This document shows, piece after piece, positions 45,560 to 57,269 of a DNA stretch of 64,000 nt. Below the pieces are notes generated by a model. That model did no database searches. It was given only the letters and a program-made list of their open reading frames with translations, and was not told where the DNA came from. Source of the stretch: Conus ventricosus (lineage: Eukaryota; Mollusca; Gastropoda; Neogastropoda; Conidae); the NCBI GenBank assembly GCA_018398815.1, contig CM031601.1, positions 34,011,475 to 34,075,474 of the forward strand, written 5' to 3'. Numbering within the stretch: the stretch's first letter is position 1; each line of letters opens with the position of its first letter. The position numbers and the translations under genes were made by a program.

Positions 45560-46215
45560 ATGGATAGTACAATATTCCATTGGAATACCTGGTCTAAATT
45601 CAAACTTTGAGGAGCTGCAGCTTCTGTGTCAATCTCTAAAACCTTCCGTCGTGGCTCTTCAGAAACTCAAATTCAAAGCCAGAAGACCTTTACCTTTCTG
45701 GCTTTAATATTCTTTCAAAACCTGCACAACCATCTACGTTAGGACTGTCGGGGGGTGTTGCCCTTCTCTACACAAAACTCTGCTGTATAGTCCTGTCGCT
45801 CTGTCTACCTCCCTTCAGGCTGTACTGCGAGAGTCACCCTCCACAAGACTGTGACAATCTGTTTTTCTTTATCTCCCACCTCTGTCCCTTTGTCGTCAGG
45901 GACCTTGCAGTCTGATAGGAGAACTCCCGACCTTTTTTGCTGTTGGGTGACTTTAACGGTCACAATCCTCTTTGGGGTAGTGCCGGTACATCACCCAGAG
46001 GTCTGCTGATTGAGGATGTCCTTTCAGACTTGGATTTGTGTTGTCTGAACGACGGATCTGCAACTTACCTCCACTCTTCCAAAAGGTTCACTTTCGTGTT
46101 TAGATTTGTCGGTCTGTGACCCCTCGCTGGTCCTGGGGCTATGAGGGTCTGTCCATGACGATCTGCACGGAAGTGACCATTTCCCTGTCCTTCTACAACC
46201 TGTATTAACTGAACA
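45560..46215 (+). pseudogene. LINE ORF2 endonuclease domain
   Basis: Begins near ATGGATAGTAC (45560) with LQSLKPSVVALQ-like EN start motifs. The clearest part is 45937-46119: LLGDFNGHNPLWGS, then GLLIEDVLSDLDLCCLNDGS and TYLHSS. This is the GDFNxH motif of LINE endonucleases, followed out of frame by a SVHDDLHGSDHFPVLL-like block (about 46150-46195) with the conserved SDH motif. Confidence 0.85.
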
Positions 46216-46899
46216 CGTCTCTGTCTCTCAGCATCTAAATTTTAAAAAAAAGCAAACTGGGATCTATTTGCAGCCACTGTTTTTTAAGGAGTTCCAGGAC
46301 ACTGATTTCTTCAGAGTCCGGACCCAGCAAATCTCTGACTAATACTATGATTAAATGTGCTAAAGCCTGTATTCCATGTTTTCCAACAACTTCAAATGCC
46401 AAAAACACCCTGGGTTGATTAGTTGCCACAAATTTCAAAGTCCGAAACGGGCTCAGCGTCGGTATACCATCGACCTTCGGGGCCCAAGCTCGAGCCCATC
46501 AAAAACTCCCTGCCAAAAAGAGACCACTTTTAAAATCTAAACGTCGGTCTGGAGAAGTTCTGTCCAGGCTGACATCGAAAACTTCCCAAAAAAAGGTGGA
46601 ACATCATTAAGAAAATCAAGGGAAAACACCTTCCACTGTGAACATCTCAGTTTTCGGACTCTTAATAACAAACAAAAAAGCAGGTTTCTAATCGCTTTCT
46701 CAAACCCTTTAAAAAATCCTCCCCTTCTAACAAATCAGCCACTTTTGTCAAAACAAAGCCCTAAAGAAAAATCACCCGCAACTTTCATCCGACAACAGAG
46801 ACTACAATCTTCCTTCATTTTAAAAGAGCTGAAACTGCCTACTTCTGCAGCGTTCCTCTCCAGGGATAGATTTACTTCATTATCAACTATTGAAACACT

Positions 46900-47600
46900 T
46901 CGCAAGAAAGGTCTGAACATCTGTTTCAGGTATACAACCCTGTTGGGCTCAGGTTGCTTTCACCCTCTTGGCGGAAAGCCCTCATTATCCCATCCCCAAA
47001 CCTGGGAAAAGGGCTTTCTAATCCATCTAATTACCGTCCATAGCTTGACCCGTGTTGTAAATTTGATGAAAAAATGGTCAAGCTAGGCTCTGTGGAAAAT
47101 CGAACCGATGGCCTTTTGCGAAGAACAGTGTGGTTTCCGCAAAATCGGGGAATTTGACCATTATTGTTGGATCTAAATTAGGGAAAGCCTTTCTGAACCA
47201 ACAGCTTGCTTGGCAATTATTCTTTGATTTGGAGGAAGGCCTACGATACCACCTGGAAGTTCGGGGGATACTTCATGACCTACGATCTGGGTTTCGAGGG
47301 CATCTTCCGTTTTATTCAATATTTTTTGGCAAACGACAGTTTCAGGTCCGGGTTGGCACCACTCTCTCTGATTCCACGAGCGGAGTTGGGGGTTCCCAGG
47401 GACATACGTCTCCTGCCCCCTTTAGAATTAAAACAACAAAATTTTTGAAAACAGTTCAGCAGGGGTTTAGACTGCTATGTTTGTGATGATTTCGCTTCTC
47501 GCAACTGGAAGCCCTTTCCCCAGTGTCCCGGCCCCGGCTCCGCTTTGCGAGAAAAATCCTCGTGGGGGATAAAACGGTTTCACCTTTCCAACAAAGACGC
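46900..47600 (+). pseudogene. LINE ORF2 reverse transcriptase core
   Basis: Pieces in order: PSNYRP-like segment near 47010-47045, AFLNQQLAWQLFFDLEEGL (47180-47240, RT motif A region), RKAYDTTWKFG (47228-47265), YFLANDSFRSG (47320-47352), and an aspartate pair of the (Y/F)xDD type encoded GATGATTTC at 47485-47493. Frame changes between nearly every block. Confidence 0.85.
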
Positions 47601-48479
47601 AGTGTTTCACTTCCATAATTTCCGCATTTTTTCCCCGATCCGAACTTCAAAATAGGGGAAATTTTCCTTTTTACTGTTTTAAAAGGCAAATTTCGGGGGG
47701 GATTTGGCCAAACTGAATTTCTCAGCCCATCAAAAAACCCCAAAACTTTTTGCCCGAAAGCTTGAATATTTTGGGGTCGTGCGACACTGCTGGGGGGGTG
47801 CTTGGACCTCTACCAAGCCCTTTGGTCCGGTCCCAAACACTAAACGGGGGGGGCTGTCACGCTCCGCAAGACCCTCTTACCCAAACTCTGGACCCTATCC
47901 CCCAAGGGCTTTGTCTTGTCTTGGACGTTTCCGCACCACCCCCGTGACACCGTACGCAGAGGCGGGGGAACCTTTATTTTCCCAAACCCCAGGTTAAACT
48001 GTCTTTAAATTTTATATCCGATGTTCTCAAACCCCGCAGAATCCTGCCCATATTGCTTTGACCCCATTCCCCAAAATAGTTTGAAAACAACCCTAAATGT
48101 ATTCCGCCTTTGGTCTTCGTATGCACCCACGTCGGGAAAGCAGGGCTAAACCGGGGGTTTTCCGATTTTTCCCCAAATTTCCGATCAACCCCCGGGACCC
48201 CTTTTTTACCCAGAGATTTTTTCATCTTGAGCTTTTCGAAAGAGTCTACCAGCTCTCGGCGACAAGGGATTTTTATGCCCGACCTCGTTTGAAAAACCCC
48301 TCCACAAAAATTTTTTACTGAGGGTTTCCCAAATCTGAGGGGGAGTGGGCCTGTCAGCCCCTCCCTGCTCCTTCTAATACGTTTTTAAAAATTCCTTCCC
48401 ATCTTCTTTTCTGTGAACTTACGCTCTGGTTCTGGCTTTTAAGATAATCTCCATTCTTCAAAGAGGACTTTCTGGGTTT

Positions 48480-48960
48480 TGTCGGGTTCGCTGTCAGCTT
48501 TGGAAGCCATATGGGCCCCAACCTTTAGATCCCCGAACTTTTGCTTTCTTTTAATTTTTAGCAAGTTGAAAGGGCGGTTACAACTTTCTCTTGCTTGGTT
48601 CCTGGGCATGTTGGCACGGCGGGGAAGAAAAGGTTTATCGTTTACCCAAAAAAGCCACAAGAGAGAAACTGTCCAACATTATATCCCCCGTTAATGTGAA
48701 ACCCAAATTAACGAAGGGGAGAGACCTCTGGGAGGGGGTTGAACACACAGACAGAACAAACTCTTCGATCCCCCAAACCTTAAGGATTCCCTTCCCTCCA
48801 CTCGGGGGTCATAAAAGGAAACGGTTCGGCCCGGTGCACACGGGCCCTTGATTTTTTCCCCTTCTTACCTTTTAAAAGTGAAGAACCCGTGGGGCTTTTC
48901 CCTTCAGCGCCCCTCACAAGAAACATGTTCTTTTAGGTGTTGGGATTGCACGTGTGAGAA
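48480..48960 (+). pseudogene. LINE ORF2 RNase H-like domain and tail
   Basis: A WVPGHVGIAGNE-type motif is recognisable across frames at about 48590-48630 (GSWACWHGGEEKV in one frame), followed by AKKATREKLSNIISPVN (48648-48700) and RDLWEG. Jockey-clade elements often carry an RNase H after the RT. Confidence 0.7.
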
Positions 48961-49127
48961 CAAACATTTAACGGAGTCCAAAGTCCTGTTCAGGTGTCCC
49001 CCCGATGTATCCTTGAGTTTTTGAGAGAGATTAAATTTTTATTATTTTTAAAATTTTACGGAAAAAAAGATTTTTAGCAAAATTTTTGGTGCTTTGTAAA
49101 AGATGTCATTTAAGAGATGTATAAAGT

Positions 49128-49129
<2 letters not shown>

Positions 49130-49162
<33 letters not shown>
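49130..49162. repeat. poly-T tract
   Basis: A run of about 33 T close to the LINE 3' end. Confidence 0.9.
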
Positions 49163-49165
<3 letters not shown>

Positions 49166-49240
49166 TGGGGAGTTTTTTTAAGGGTGACAGCCCCCAATGG
49201 CCCTTTGCGGGGCTGGGGATAAACAAACATTACTTATTTA

Positions 49241-49729
49241 TCTTTAATCCCCTTTAGGGGCACCTTGTGAGAAAACTAAACATCTTATTTTGTCTGTCCC
49301 TTTCCCCTCTAACATTCGGAAAATTCATCTCCCCAAAGTTTGCACCCGGGAAAAAAACGAAGTTTTAAGACTCATCATTCGCCAAAATCACATGGCCACA
49401 AAATTTAAAAAGCCCTCCTTAAAAAAATCACTGACATTTCTTGGCTTTGAAGAAGAAAAAATATCATTTTTTTGTATTTGGCCTTTTATCTCCTCTAAAA
49501 CAACTGATCTTTCAATTCTTTTTAAAAAAGCATTATAGTCTATTCTGTCCCCGGTTCGTTTTTTTGACCCCCAATCACACTATTTCTGCCCGATCAAAGA
49601 AAAGAAAAATTTTTCATTTCTTTGGGGTTTTCCTGGGGTTTTTTGCTTTGGACCCCTCTCTTCATTTTGCACGCCCGTCCATTGTCGAAGGTCATTGGGG
49701 ATCATGTCTGTCTTCAAGCCTTGGCTCTG
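49241..49729. other. low-quality-looking AT-rich sequence, nothing recognised
   Basis: Follows the LINE 3' end; homopolymer-rich, no domain or repeat identified. Confidence 0.4.
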
Positions 49730-50445
49730 TGCCCAGGTTTTCGGGGGTTTGACACAAGCCTTGGGTCTGATGCCCAGGGATATCAGGGGGTTTTTCACAA
49801 GCCTGGGGCATGGCCCAGGTAATCAGGGTTTTGACCAACACTTGGCTATGCTGCCCAGGGAAAAAGGTGTTTTACCAAGCACTTGGTCATGTCCCCCGGG
49901 ATTATAGGGGGTTTTGACACAACCTTGGGTCATGCTGCCAGGTATATCAGGGGTTTACACAAAACTGGCTCATGATGCCCCGGATATCAGGGTGTTGGGC
50001 ACAATTACTTCGCCAGGGTCCCAGGTATACAGGGTGGGTTGAACAATTTTCTTCGCTCATGATCCCAGGTAATAGGGGGTATGACACAAATTTCTTCGCT
50101 CTATCCCCGGGATTTGGGGGGAGAACAATCTTGGCTCAGGGGCCCGGTTTCAGGGGGATAACCAATACTTTGGGTCGTATTTATATATCAGGGTGATGCA
50201 CAAACTTTGGGCCCGGAGCCCCCGGAACAGGTGTTGACACAAGACTTGGGTCTGATGTCCAGGGTTTTCAGGGGGTATTTAACAAGTCTTTGGCGAAGCC
50301 CGGGAATCAGGGTTATACACAAGTACTTTGGGTCGGGTGTAATTCAGGGTTTTTGACACAAGTACTTGGGTCAGGGTGCCCCAGGTATATCAGGTTTAAC
50401 CAAGGGCTTGGGACATAGCCCCGCTGCATCAGGGGTTTTCAGAAA
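49730..50445. repeat. degenerate array of about 43 bp
   Basis: Units with a TTGGGTCATGCTGCCCAGGTAT core, ATCAGGGG and TTTTGACACAA, with heavy indel variation in homopolymers; about 16 units. Confidence 0.8.
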
Positions 50446-50689
50446 CTGACATTTGAAGCTTTGAATTCAAAAAAAACATTGTAAATTTTCGAATGTCACT
50501 TACAAGGGGCCCCTAAACATGACAAAAACCTCTTGTCATCCCCTTTTTTATGCTTTTTGGAAACAACACGAACCTGAACCTGTTTTAAAAAACTTCAAAC
50601 AAAAACATAAAGACAGGCTTTGGGGGAGAGAAAACTTTGAGGAGGAAGTCAATTGATATGGCCAAACCGAACAATTTCCCATGAAAACC
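50446..50689. other. unique sequence, nothing recognised
   Basis: Short AT-rich stretch between two arrays. Confidence 0.4.
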
Positions 50690-50937
50690 AGTCTTTACAG
50701 GGGTGGAAAGCTTTAGTGGAGGTTGGTGTTGTGTAGTCAGTCAGAACAATGTTATTAAAAACCAGCCTTTACAGAAAGATATTTTACTTAACACCTAGCT
50801 TTACAGAAAGATTTTACTAAAAACTAGCTTTACAGAAAGATATTTACTAAAATAAAAAAACCAGTTTACAGAAGATATTTACTAAAAAAAAAATCAGCCT
50901 TTACAGAAAGGGTATTTATCAAAACCAGCCTTTACAG
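50690..50937. repeat. about 30-bp array interrupted by the LTR element
   Basis: Units of AAACCAGCCTTTACAGAAAG plus ATATTTACTAA. The last unit stops at ...CCTTTACAG (50937) and its continuation ACAGAAAGATATTTACTA is found at 56211-56228. Confidence 0.9.
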
Positions 50938-51379
50938 TGTAGTCAAGTGGTCGAGTGGTGTTGGTTCGTTGGAACGTGCGGCTCATTCACTCAATGGAAC
51001 AATTCAGCGACTAGAAGGTGATAGGTGTTTATTCATCTTCACTACAACACACACAGCAGGGAGCAAGCCTGTATAGACACATGCAAAGAAAACAGCTTCT
51101 TAACAAACGTAAATGTAGGAGACAATAGTTGTCAAAATCCAATTACCTACATTTTACAATGGATACTAGGCTTGCGTACCCTACCCAATTCATTTTCTTT
51201 ATTTATGGATTTAAAATTTACATAGTCATTTATCATACCAAGGGCAAAAAAAACAAAATGAAATTATCAAACCGGCTAAATAGGCAGTAGTTATCAGTAC
51301 ACAACTCAACACACATGCCACAAAACTTTAAACTTATACATCAACACAAAGAGGAAAGAGAGAGAGAGAGGAGAGAGGA

Positions 51380-51411
<32 letters not shown>

Positions 51412-52717
51412 TTTTTCTCTCCAAAAGTCAGGATCAGAAACACCTGAGTGGCCAAACAACATACAAAAAATTACAACTTTGCCACAATGTCATGGCTTCA
51501 GCCACCATTTTAAATCTAAGACAGTTGAAGCCAATTTCAATGTTCTCACCCCTTTTCCCCATGACTTTCCAACCTGATCCTCAATGTGTGGTTGGTAAAA
51601 TTAGCTCGATTCTCCCATGATCATTTAATCATGGAATGCCTTGCATTAGTTGCAACAAACCCCAAATCGAAATTTCCCGAAAGCAAATTTTACAAAATTA
51701 GGTCTCTTCTGAACCAGGATTAGATCAATTTCCCAAGCAGAAATTGCTAACACTACAACAAAAAATAAATTTAATTATTTACCACATGTTATTACCACAC
51801 TGAGCCATGTATCAGTTAAATCTGAGGCTGTATACCTTTGTGACTAACCATTTAGAATATTAATTCTAGGGCAAAAGCTACCTTCAAAAGTTCTTGTGGA
51901 TAAATTCTCGCTTAACTAGCCACAGTGTGACTTAGTAATCATGCAGGAGTGTCACCCTAATCATTATTCCAACATACAAAATACACAAGAATGAAAGGAT
52001 AAAAAAAAGAAAGAAAAATTCAATGTTCAAGGTTGACTGGAACATAGGCAGAAAATCAATTAAGGCTCTAGTTAAGAACCGCCTTTAGACAAATTTCTCT
52101 GGGCCAGGAAAATTTCGACGTCAGCTATGTACAACAATGTTGCAAATCTGCTGACATGCCCGGTCGCAAAAGTGATACTTTTGTCAAATGTTTCTCATAA
52201 AGTCTTTCAACAATAATCTGCAAGTACAGTAGTCCACACAATCCTTTAGATGGCTGGGTAATTCTGAACATTTCACATATTTTACATTTTCTTTCCAATA
52301 CAGAGATGGTAATGATCTGAAAACAAAGAGAGTTTGTGTAGCAAAGCTAGCACGTGGCAGTTCAAAACTGAAGGGCTTGAAACAAAGGGTTTGAAGTAGC
52401 AAGGCTAGCACATGGCCATTTCCGAAACTGAAAAGCTTGAAAGGTTCGCACCCACAAAACTGCAACTTGTACAAACATACAGGGTAAAGTATTTGAAGAT
52501 CGATCAAAGAAACTTTTCAAAGTCTACAATCTCATACAACTTACTAACCGCTTAAGACACTGCGTGCAGCCTCTTCGATGTCGTTGGGTCTTTGCCAGGC
52601 TTCAATTGCCCGGTTCCGTTCGTCAATGCTTTTTGTTCTTTCATGGACCACGACTTCCGGTTTTGTGGCTATACGCACGGACGATGTTAAATTTACATCT
52701 GTATGCACCCTATAACA
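50938..52717 (-). repeat. LTR (3' LTR in element orientation)
   Basis: Contains a GA microsatellite (about 51356-51410) and an internal two-copy segment of about 55 bp (GTAGCAAAGCTAGCACGTGG / GTAGCAAGGCTAGCACATGG, about 52337 and 52397). Confidence 0.92.
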
Positions 52718-52733
52718 CACACCCCTTGCTTTG
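52718..52733 (-). other. candidate polypurine tract
   Basis: On minus, AAAGCAAGGGGTGTG lies immediately upstream of the 3' LTR start TGTTATAGGG. Purine-rich but interrupted by pyrimidines. Confidence 0.45.
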
Positions 52734-53769
52734 AACGCAATGTCCCCATTGCCCCAAAGATATCCTTTTGCTAATGTCGAAATTAGTTTCCGACCCAACC
52801 CAAACAGGTTAACATTAGCAACAAATGATGAAAAATTACACTGGGAGTAGACTAATAGTTAGCCTCATCTCCCAAAGTACAGTCAGTAATAGTATGGAAA
52901 CATTGACGGATTTGTTATGGTGAACAGGTAATCGATATCTCTTGTATGAAATTATAGCAAAACTAATACCTTCAACAAGTCCATGTAGGCCTATCTTGGT
53001 AAACTAACCATTACTTGCTTCCCTTAACTCTATTGACAAGCACGCGCCCGCTAGTCCCCAACCGGACATCACAGACATAAGGCTGAGCGCTGCCAGCGCC
53101 CGGAAAAAACTGTGGCCACAATGGCGCTGCCATGTTTTCTGATAAAGGAAGTCTTGCGAGAACGTGACTTCCTCCTTCCTGTAGCTATCCACTTCCGTTT
53201 GCAAAAAAAACACGAGTCGATACATGCAGTAGTTCTTGAGTTATGAATTTTAAAAATTATTTTCATTTCATTATCTCCTTTTCTCTCTTTTAAATTAATT
53301 TTTAATTTGGGTAACCATGTTCAAATTACAGAGTTACTTATCTTGCGTAGGCTTTCAGCGTAACTAGCTCAGGTAAGTGCATACTGAAGAAGGTGAACTG
53401 AAATCTTTGGTTCTTTCTCCAAATTTTGTGCCCCTTTATATAGTCAGACACTTCTCATCAAAATTGTCCATGGTACAAACCACTCTGCTGCCGGGTACTG
53501 GTGTGACTTGTTCGCAGATGTTCTTTGGCTGCAATCCTGCCACTTCTGCGAAGTTATCATGAACACAAGTCAAATCATTCTTGTAGTGTTCCTTCATAGA
53601 CAAAAACAAAGAAAGGGGATAAAACGCTTTACCTAAGTTTAAAAAATATTTCTTCAGTTTGCTTTTTTTCCAACATTAATAACGATTAATAATTGTATTA
53701 AAAGGAAAAGGACACAAAGGGTAGAGAGCCTGAGACGCATAGCATTGTCCGGAGAGTGCAAATGTCATG
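52734..53769 (-). other. LTR element internal region, no recognisable domain
   Basis: Minus frames of 84 codons (52798-52544) and 73 codons (53225-53004) are the longest. Neither shows a retroelement motif. Confidence 0.5.
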
Positions 53770-54365
53770 ACCAGCAATGAAAGCCGAGGTTCATTCCCTG
53801 TGAGGGTGGAGATGCCATCACAGAAGAAAGCTGGGGTTCATTCCCTGTGGAGGTGGAGATGCTACCACAGGAAGATAGCTGGGGTTCATTCCCTGTGGAG
53901 GTGGGAGATGCTACCACAGAAGATAAATGGGGTTCATTCCCTGTGGAGGTGGGAGATGCCACCACAGAAGATTAACTGGGGTTCATTCCCGTGGAGGTGG
54001 GAGATGCCACCACAGAAGATAACTGGGGTTTCATTCCCTGCGGAGGTGGGAGATGCCACCACAGGAAGATAACTGGGTTCATTCCCTGTGGAGGTGGGAG
54101 ATGCCACCACAGGAAGATAGCTGGGGTTCATTCCCTGTGGAGGGGAGATGCCACCACAGGAAGATAACTGAGGTTCATTCCCTGTGGAGGTGGGAGATGC
54201 CACCTACAGGAAGATAACTGGGGTTCATTCCCTGTGGAGGTGGAGACGCCACCACAGGAAGATAACTGGGTTCATTCCCTGTGGAGGTGGGAGACGCCAC
54301 CACAGGAAGATAACTGGGTTCATTCCCTGTGGAGGTGGAATGCCACCACAGGAAGATAACTGGGG
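53770..54365 (-). repeat. 49-bp array in the leader of the LTR element
   Basis: About 12 units of GTTCATTCCCTGTGGAGGTG, GGAGATGCCACCACAGGAAG and ATAACTGGG. It lies just downstream of the primer site in element orientation, where a minus frame starting MWRRRQDRNKSD (54447) runs into the repeats. Confidence 0.9.
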
Positions 54366-54426
54366 TTTGGCTGTCGATCTTCCAAGTTCCATCCTCTGTG
54401 TGTGTTGTAGGGTCACTCTTGTTCCG

Positions 54427-54444
54427 ATCCTGTCGGCGACGCCA
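54427..54444 (-). other. primer-binding site next to the 5' LTR
   Basis: On minus, TGGCGTCGCCGACAGGAT begins 2 nt after the LTR end. It is complementary to a tRNA 3' end finishing ...GCGACGCCA. From memory this resembles serine tRNA acceptor ends (about 15 of 18 positions for a Ser-CGA type). Confidence 0.65.
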
Positions 54445-54446
54445 CA

Positions 54447-54858
54447 TGTAGTCAAGTGGTTCGAGTGGTGTTGGTTCGTTGGAACGTGCGGCTCATTCAC
54501 TCAATGGAACAATTCAGCGACTAGAAGGTGATAGGTGTTTATTCATCTTCACTACAACACACACAGCAGGGAGCAAGCCTGTATAGACACATGCAAAGAA
54601 AACAGCTTCTTAACAACAGTAAATGTAGGAGACAATAGTTGTCAAATCCAATTACCTACATTTTACAATGGATACTAGGCTTGCGTACACCACCCAATTC
54701 ATTTTCTTTATTTATGGATTTAAAATTTACATAGTCATTTATCATACCAAGGGCAAAAAAAACAAAATGAAATTAATCAAACCGGCTAAATAGGCAGTAG
54801 TTATCAGTACACAACTCAACACACATGCCACAAAACTTTAAACTTATACATCAACACA

Positions 54859-54909
<51 letters not shown>

Positions 54910-56210
54910 TTTTTCTCTCCAAAAGTCAGGATCAGAAACACTCTGAGTGGGCCAAACAAACATACAAGAAAATTACAACTTTGCCACAATGTCATGGCTT
55001 CAGCCACCATTTATCTAAGACAGTTGAAGCCAATTTCAATGTTCTCACCCCTTTTCCCATGACTTTCCAACCTGATCCTCAATGTGGTGGTTGGTAAAAT
55101 TAGCTCGATTCCCCATGATCATTTAATCATGGAATGCCTTGCATTAGTTGCAACAAACCCCAAATCGAAATTTCCCGAAAGCAAATTTACAAAATTAGGT
55201 CTCTTCTGAACCAGGATTAGATCAATTTCCCAAGCAGAAATTGCTAACACTACAACAAAAAATAAATTTAATTATTTACCACAGTTATTACCACACTGAG
55301 CCATGTATCAGTTAAATCTGAGGCTGTATACCTTTGTGACTAACCATTTGAATATTAATTCTAGGGCAAAAGCTACCTTCAAAAGTTCTTGTGGATAAGA
55401 TTCTCGCTTAACTAGCCACAGTGTGACTTAGTAATCATGCAGGAGTGTCACCCTAATCATTATTCCAACATACAAAATACACAAGATGAAAGGATAAAAA
55501 AAAAAAAGAAAAATTCAATGTTCAAGGTTGACTGGAACATAGGCAGAAAATCAATTAAGGCCTAGTTAAGAACCGCCTTTAGACAAATTTCTCGGGCCAG
55601 GAAAATTTCGACGTCAGCTATGTACACAATGTGCAAAATCTGCTGACATGCCCGGTCGCAAAAGTGATACTTTTGTCAAATGTTTCTCATAAAGTCTTTC
55701 AACAATAAATCTGCAAGTACAGTAGTCCACACAATCCTTTAGATGGCTGGGTAATTCTGAACATTTCACATATTTTACATTTTCTTTCCAATACAGAGAT
55801 GGTAATGATCTGAAAACAAAGAGAGTTTTGTGTAGCAAAGCTAGCACGTGGCAGTTAAAACTGAAGGGCTTGAAACAAAGGAGTTTTGAGTAGCAAGGCT
55901 AGCACATGGCCATTTCCGAAACTGAAAAGCTTGAAAGGTTCGCACCCACAAAACTGCAACTTGTACAAACATACAGGGTAAAGTATTTGAAGATCGATCA
56001 AAGAAACTTTCAAGTCTACAATCTCATACAACTTACTAACCGCTTAAGACACTGCGTGCAGCCTCTTCGATGTCGTTGGTCTATGCCAGGCTTAAATTGC
56101 CCGGTTTCCGTTCGTCGATGCTTTTTGTTCTTTCATGGACCACGACTTCCGGTTTTGTGGCTATACGCACGGACGATGTTAAATTTTACATCTGTATGCA
56201 CCCTATAACA
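54447..56210 (-). repeat. LTR (5' LTR in element orientation)
   Basis: Colinear with the other LTR over its whole length, including the GA tract (about 54862-54910). Confidence 0.92.
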
Positions 56211-56269
56211 ACAGAAAGATATTTACTAGTCAGATGTTAAACTGTAATCTAAATAGAACATTTCTTGTC

Positions 56270-57240
56270 ATATTTTCTTGTACTGTTCGTTATTATTTTG
56301 TTATTGCATTTGATTTCCTTGTCATGTTTTCTTTGTTACTTATTGTTTTGTTGTTGCATTTGATTTCCTTGCCATGTTTTCTTTGTTACTGATTGCTTTG
56401 TTATTGCAGCTTATTTCTTTGTCATGTTTTCTTTGTTACCTATTGTTTTGTCATTGAAACTGATTTCTTTGTCACATTTGTGTTGTTACTCATTGTTTTG
56501 TTGTTGCTACTGCCTTCTTTGTCATATTTGTGTTATGTTGTCACTTATTGTTTGTTGTTGCAGCTGCCTTCTTTGTCATATTTGTGTATATGTTGTCACT
56601 TATTGTTTTGTTGTTGCAGCTGCCTTCTTTGTCATATTTGTGTTATGTTGTCACTTATTGTTTTGTTGTTGCAGCTGCCTTCTTTTCATGTTTGTGTTAT
56701 GTTGTCACTTATTATTTTGTTGTTGCAACTGATTTCTTTGTCATGTTTTCTTTATGTGGTTACTTACTCTTTTGTTAGTGCAGTTGATCTCTCTGTCATT
56801 TCATTACGGTGTTGCTCATTGTTTTGTTATTGCATCTGATCTCTGTACCATTTCATTACGGTGTTGCTCATTGTTTTGTTATTGCATCTGATCTCTGTGT
56901 CATTTCATTATGGTATTGCTCATTGTTTTGTTGTTGCATCTGATCTCTGTTGCTCATTGTTTTGTGTTGCATCTGATCTCTGTATCATTTCATTATTGTG
57001 TTGCTCATTTTTTTATTATTGCATCTGATCTCTATGCCATTTTATAATGGTGTTGCTCATTGTTTTGTTATTGCACCTGATCTCTGTATCATTTCATTAT
57101 GGTGTTGCTCATGTTTTGTTATTGCATCTGATCTCTGTTGCTCATTGTTTTGTATTTGGTTTGATTTTAAGTTACTGTTTGTGTTGTTGTTGAAACTGAC
57201 TTCGTTGTTATGTTTTCTTTCTGTATTGCTACCTACACAG
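56270..57240. repeat. degenerate array of about 50-56 bp
   Basis: Units of TTGTTTTGTTGTTGCAGCTG, CCTTCTTTGTCATATTTGTG and TGTTGTCACTTA change from about 56780 to GTTGCTCATTGTTTTGTTAT plus GCATCTGATCTCTG. The shared TTGTTTTGTTRTTGCA shows common descent. Confidence 0.9.
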
Positions 57241-57269
57241 GGTTGATAGCTTTGAATCACGATTGTCCT

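Larger units (their letters stand above)
43491..49240 (+). mobile_element. non-LTR retrotransposon (jockey-like LINE), frame-broken
   Basis: Protein-level similarity is visible in all three plus-strand frames in the right order: gag-like ORF1 with zinc knuckles, apurinic-type endonuclease, reverse transcriptase, RNase H. A 3' UTR-like end follows (AATGGCCCTTTGCGGGGCTG, about 49196-49215, then AAACAAACATTAC). The frame changes roughly every 50-150 bp and homopolymers look distorted (GGGG/CCCC/TTTT). The 5' limit is uncertain, because 43491-44250 is GC-rich but not recognisable. No target duplication found. Confidence 0.8.
50938..56210 (-). mobile_element. non-autonomous LTR retrotransposon
   Basis: Two direct repeats of about 1.77 kb (50938-52717 and 54447-56210) start TGTAGTCAAG and end CCCTATAACA on plus (TG...CA). 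Target duplication ACAG at 50934-50937 and 56211-56214 restores one unit of the surrounding 30-bp array. Primer-site and polypurine signals place the element on the minus strand. The internal region is only 1729 bp and shows no gag, protease, RT or integrase, so it must rely on enzymes from elsewhere. LTR-to-LTR differences are mostly single-base indels. Confidence 0.92.

Noticed and set aside
52544..52798. 84-codon minus frame at the LTR element 3' end as an env or gag remnant
   Set aside because: Composition is ordinary but no retroelement motif is visible, and it crosses into the LTR.
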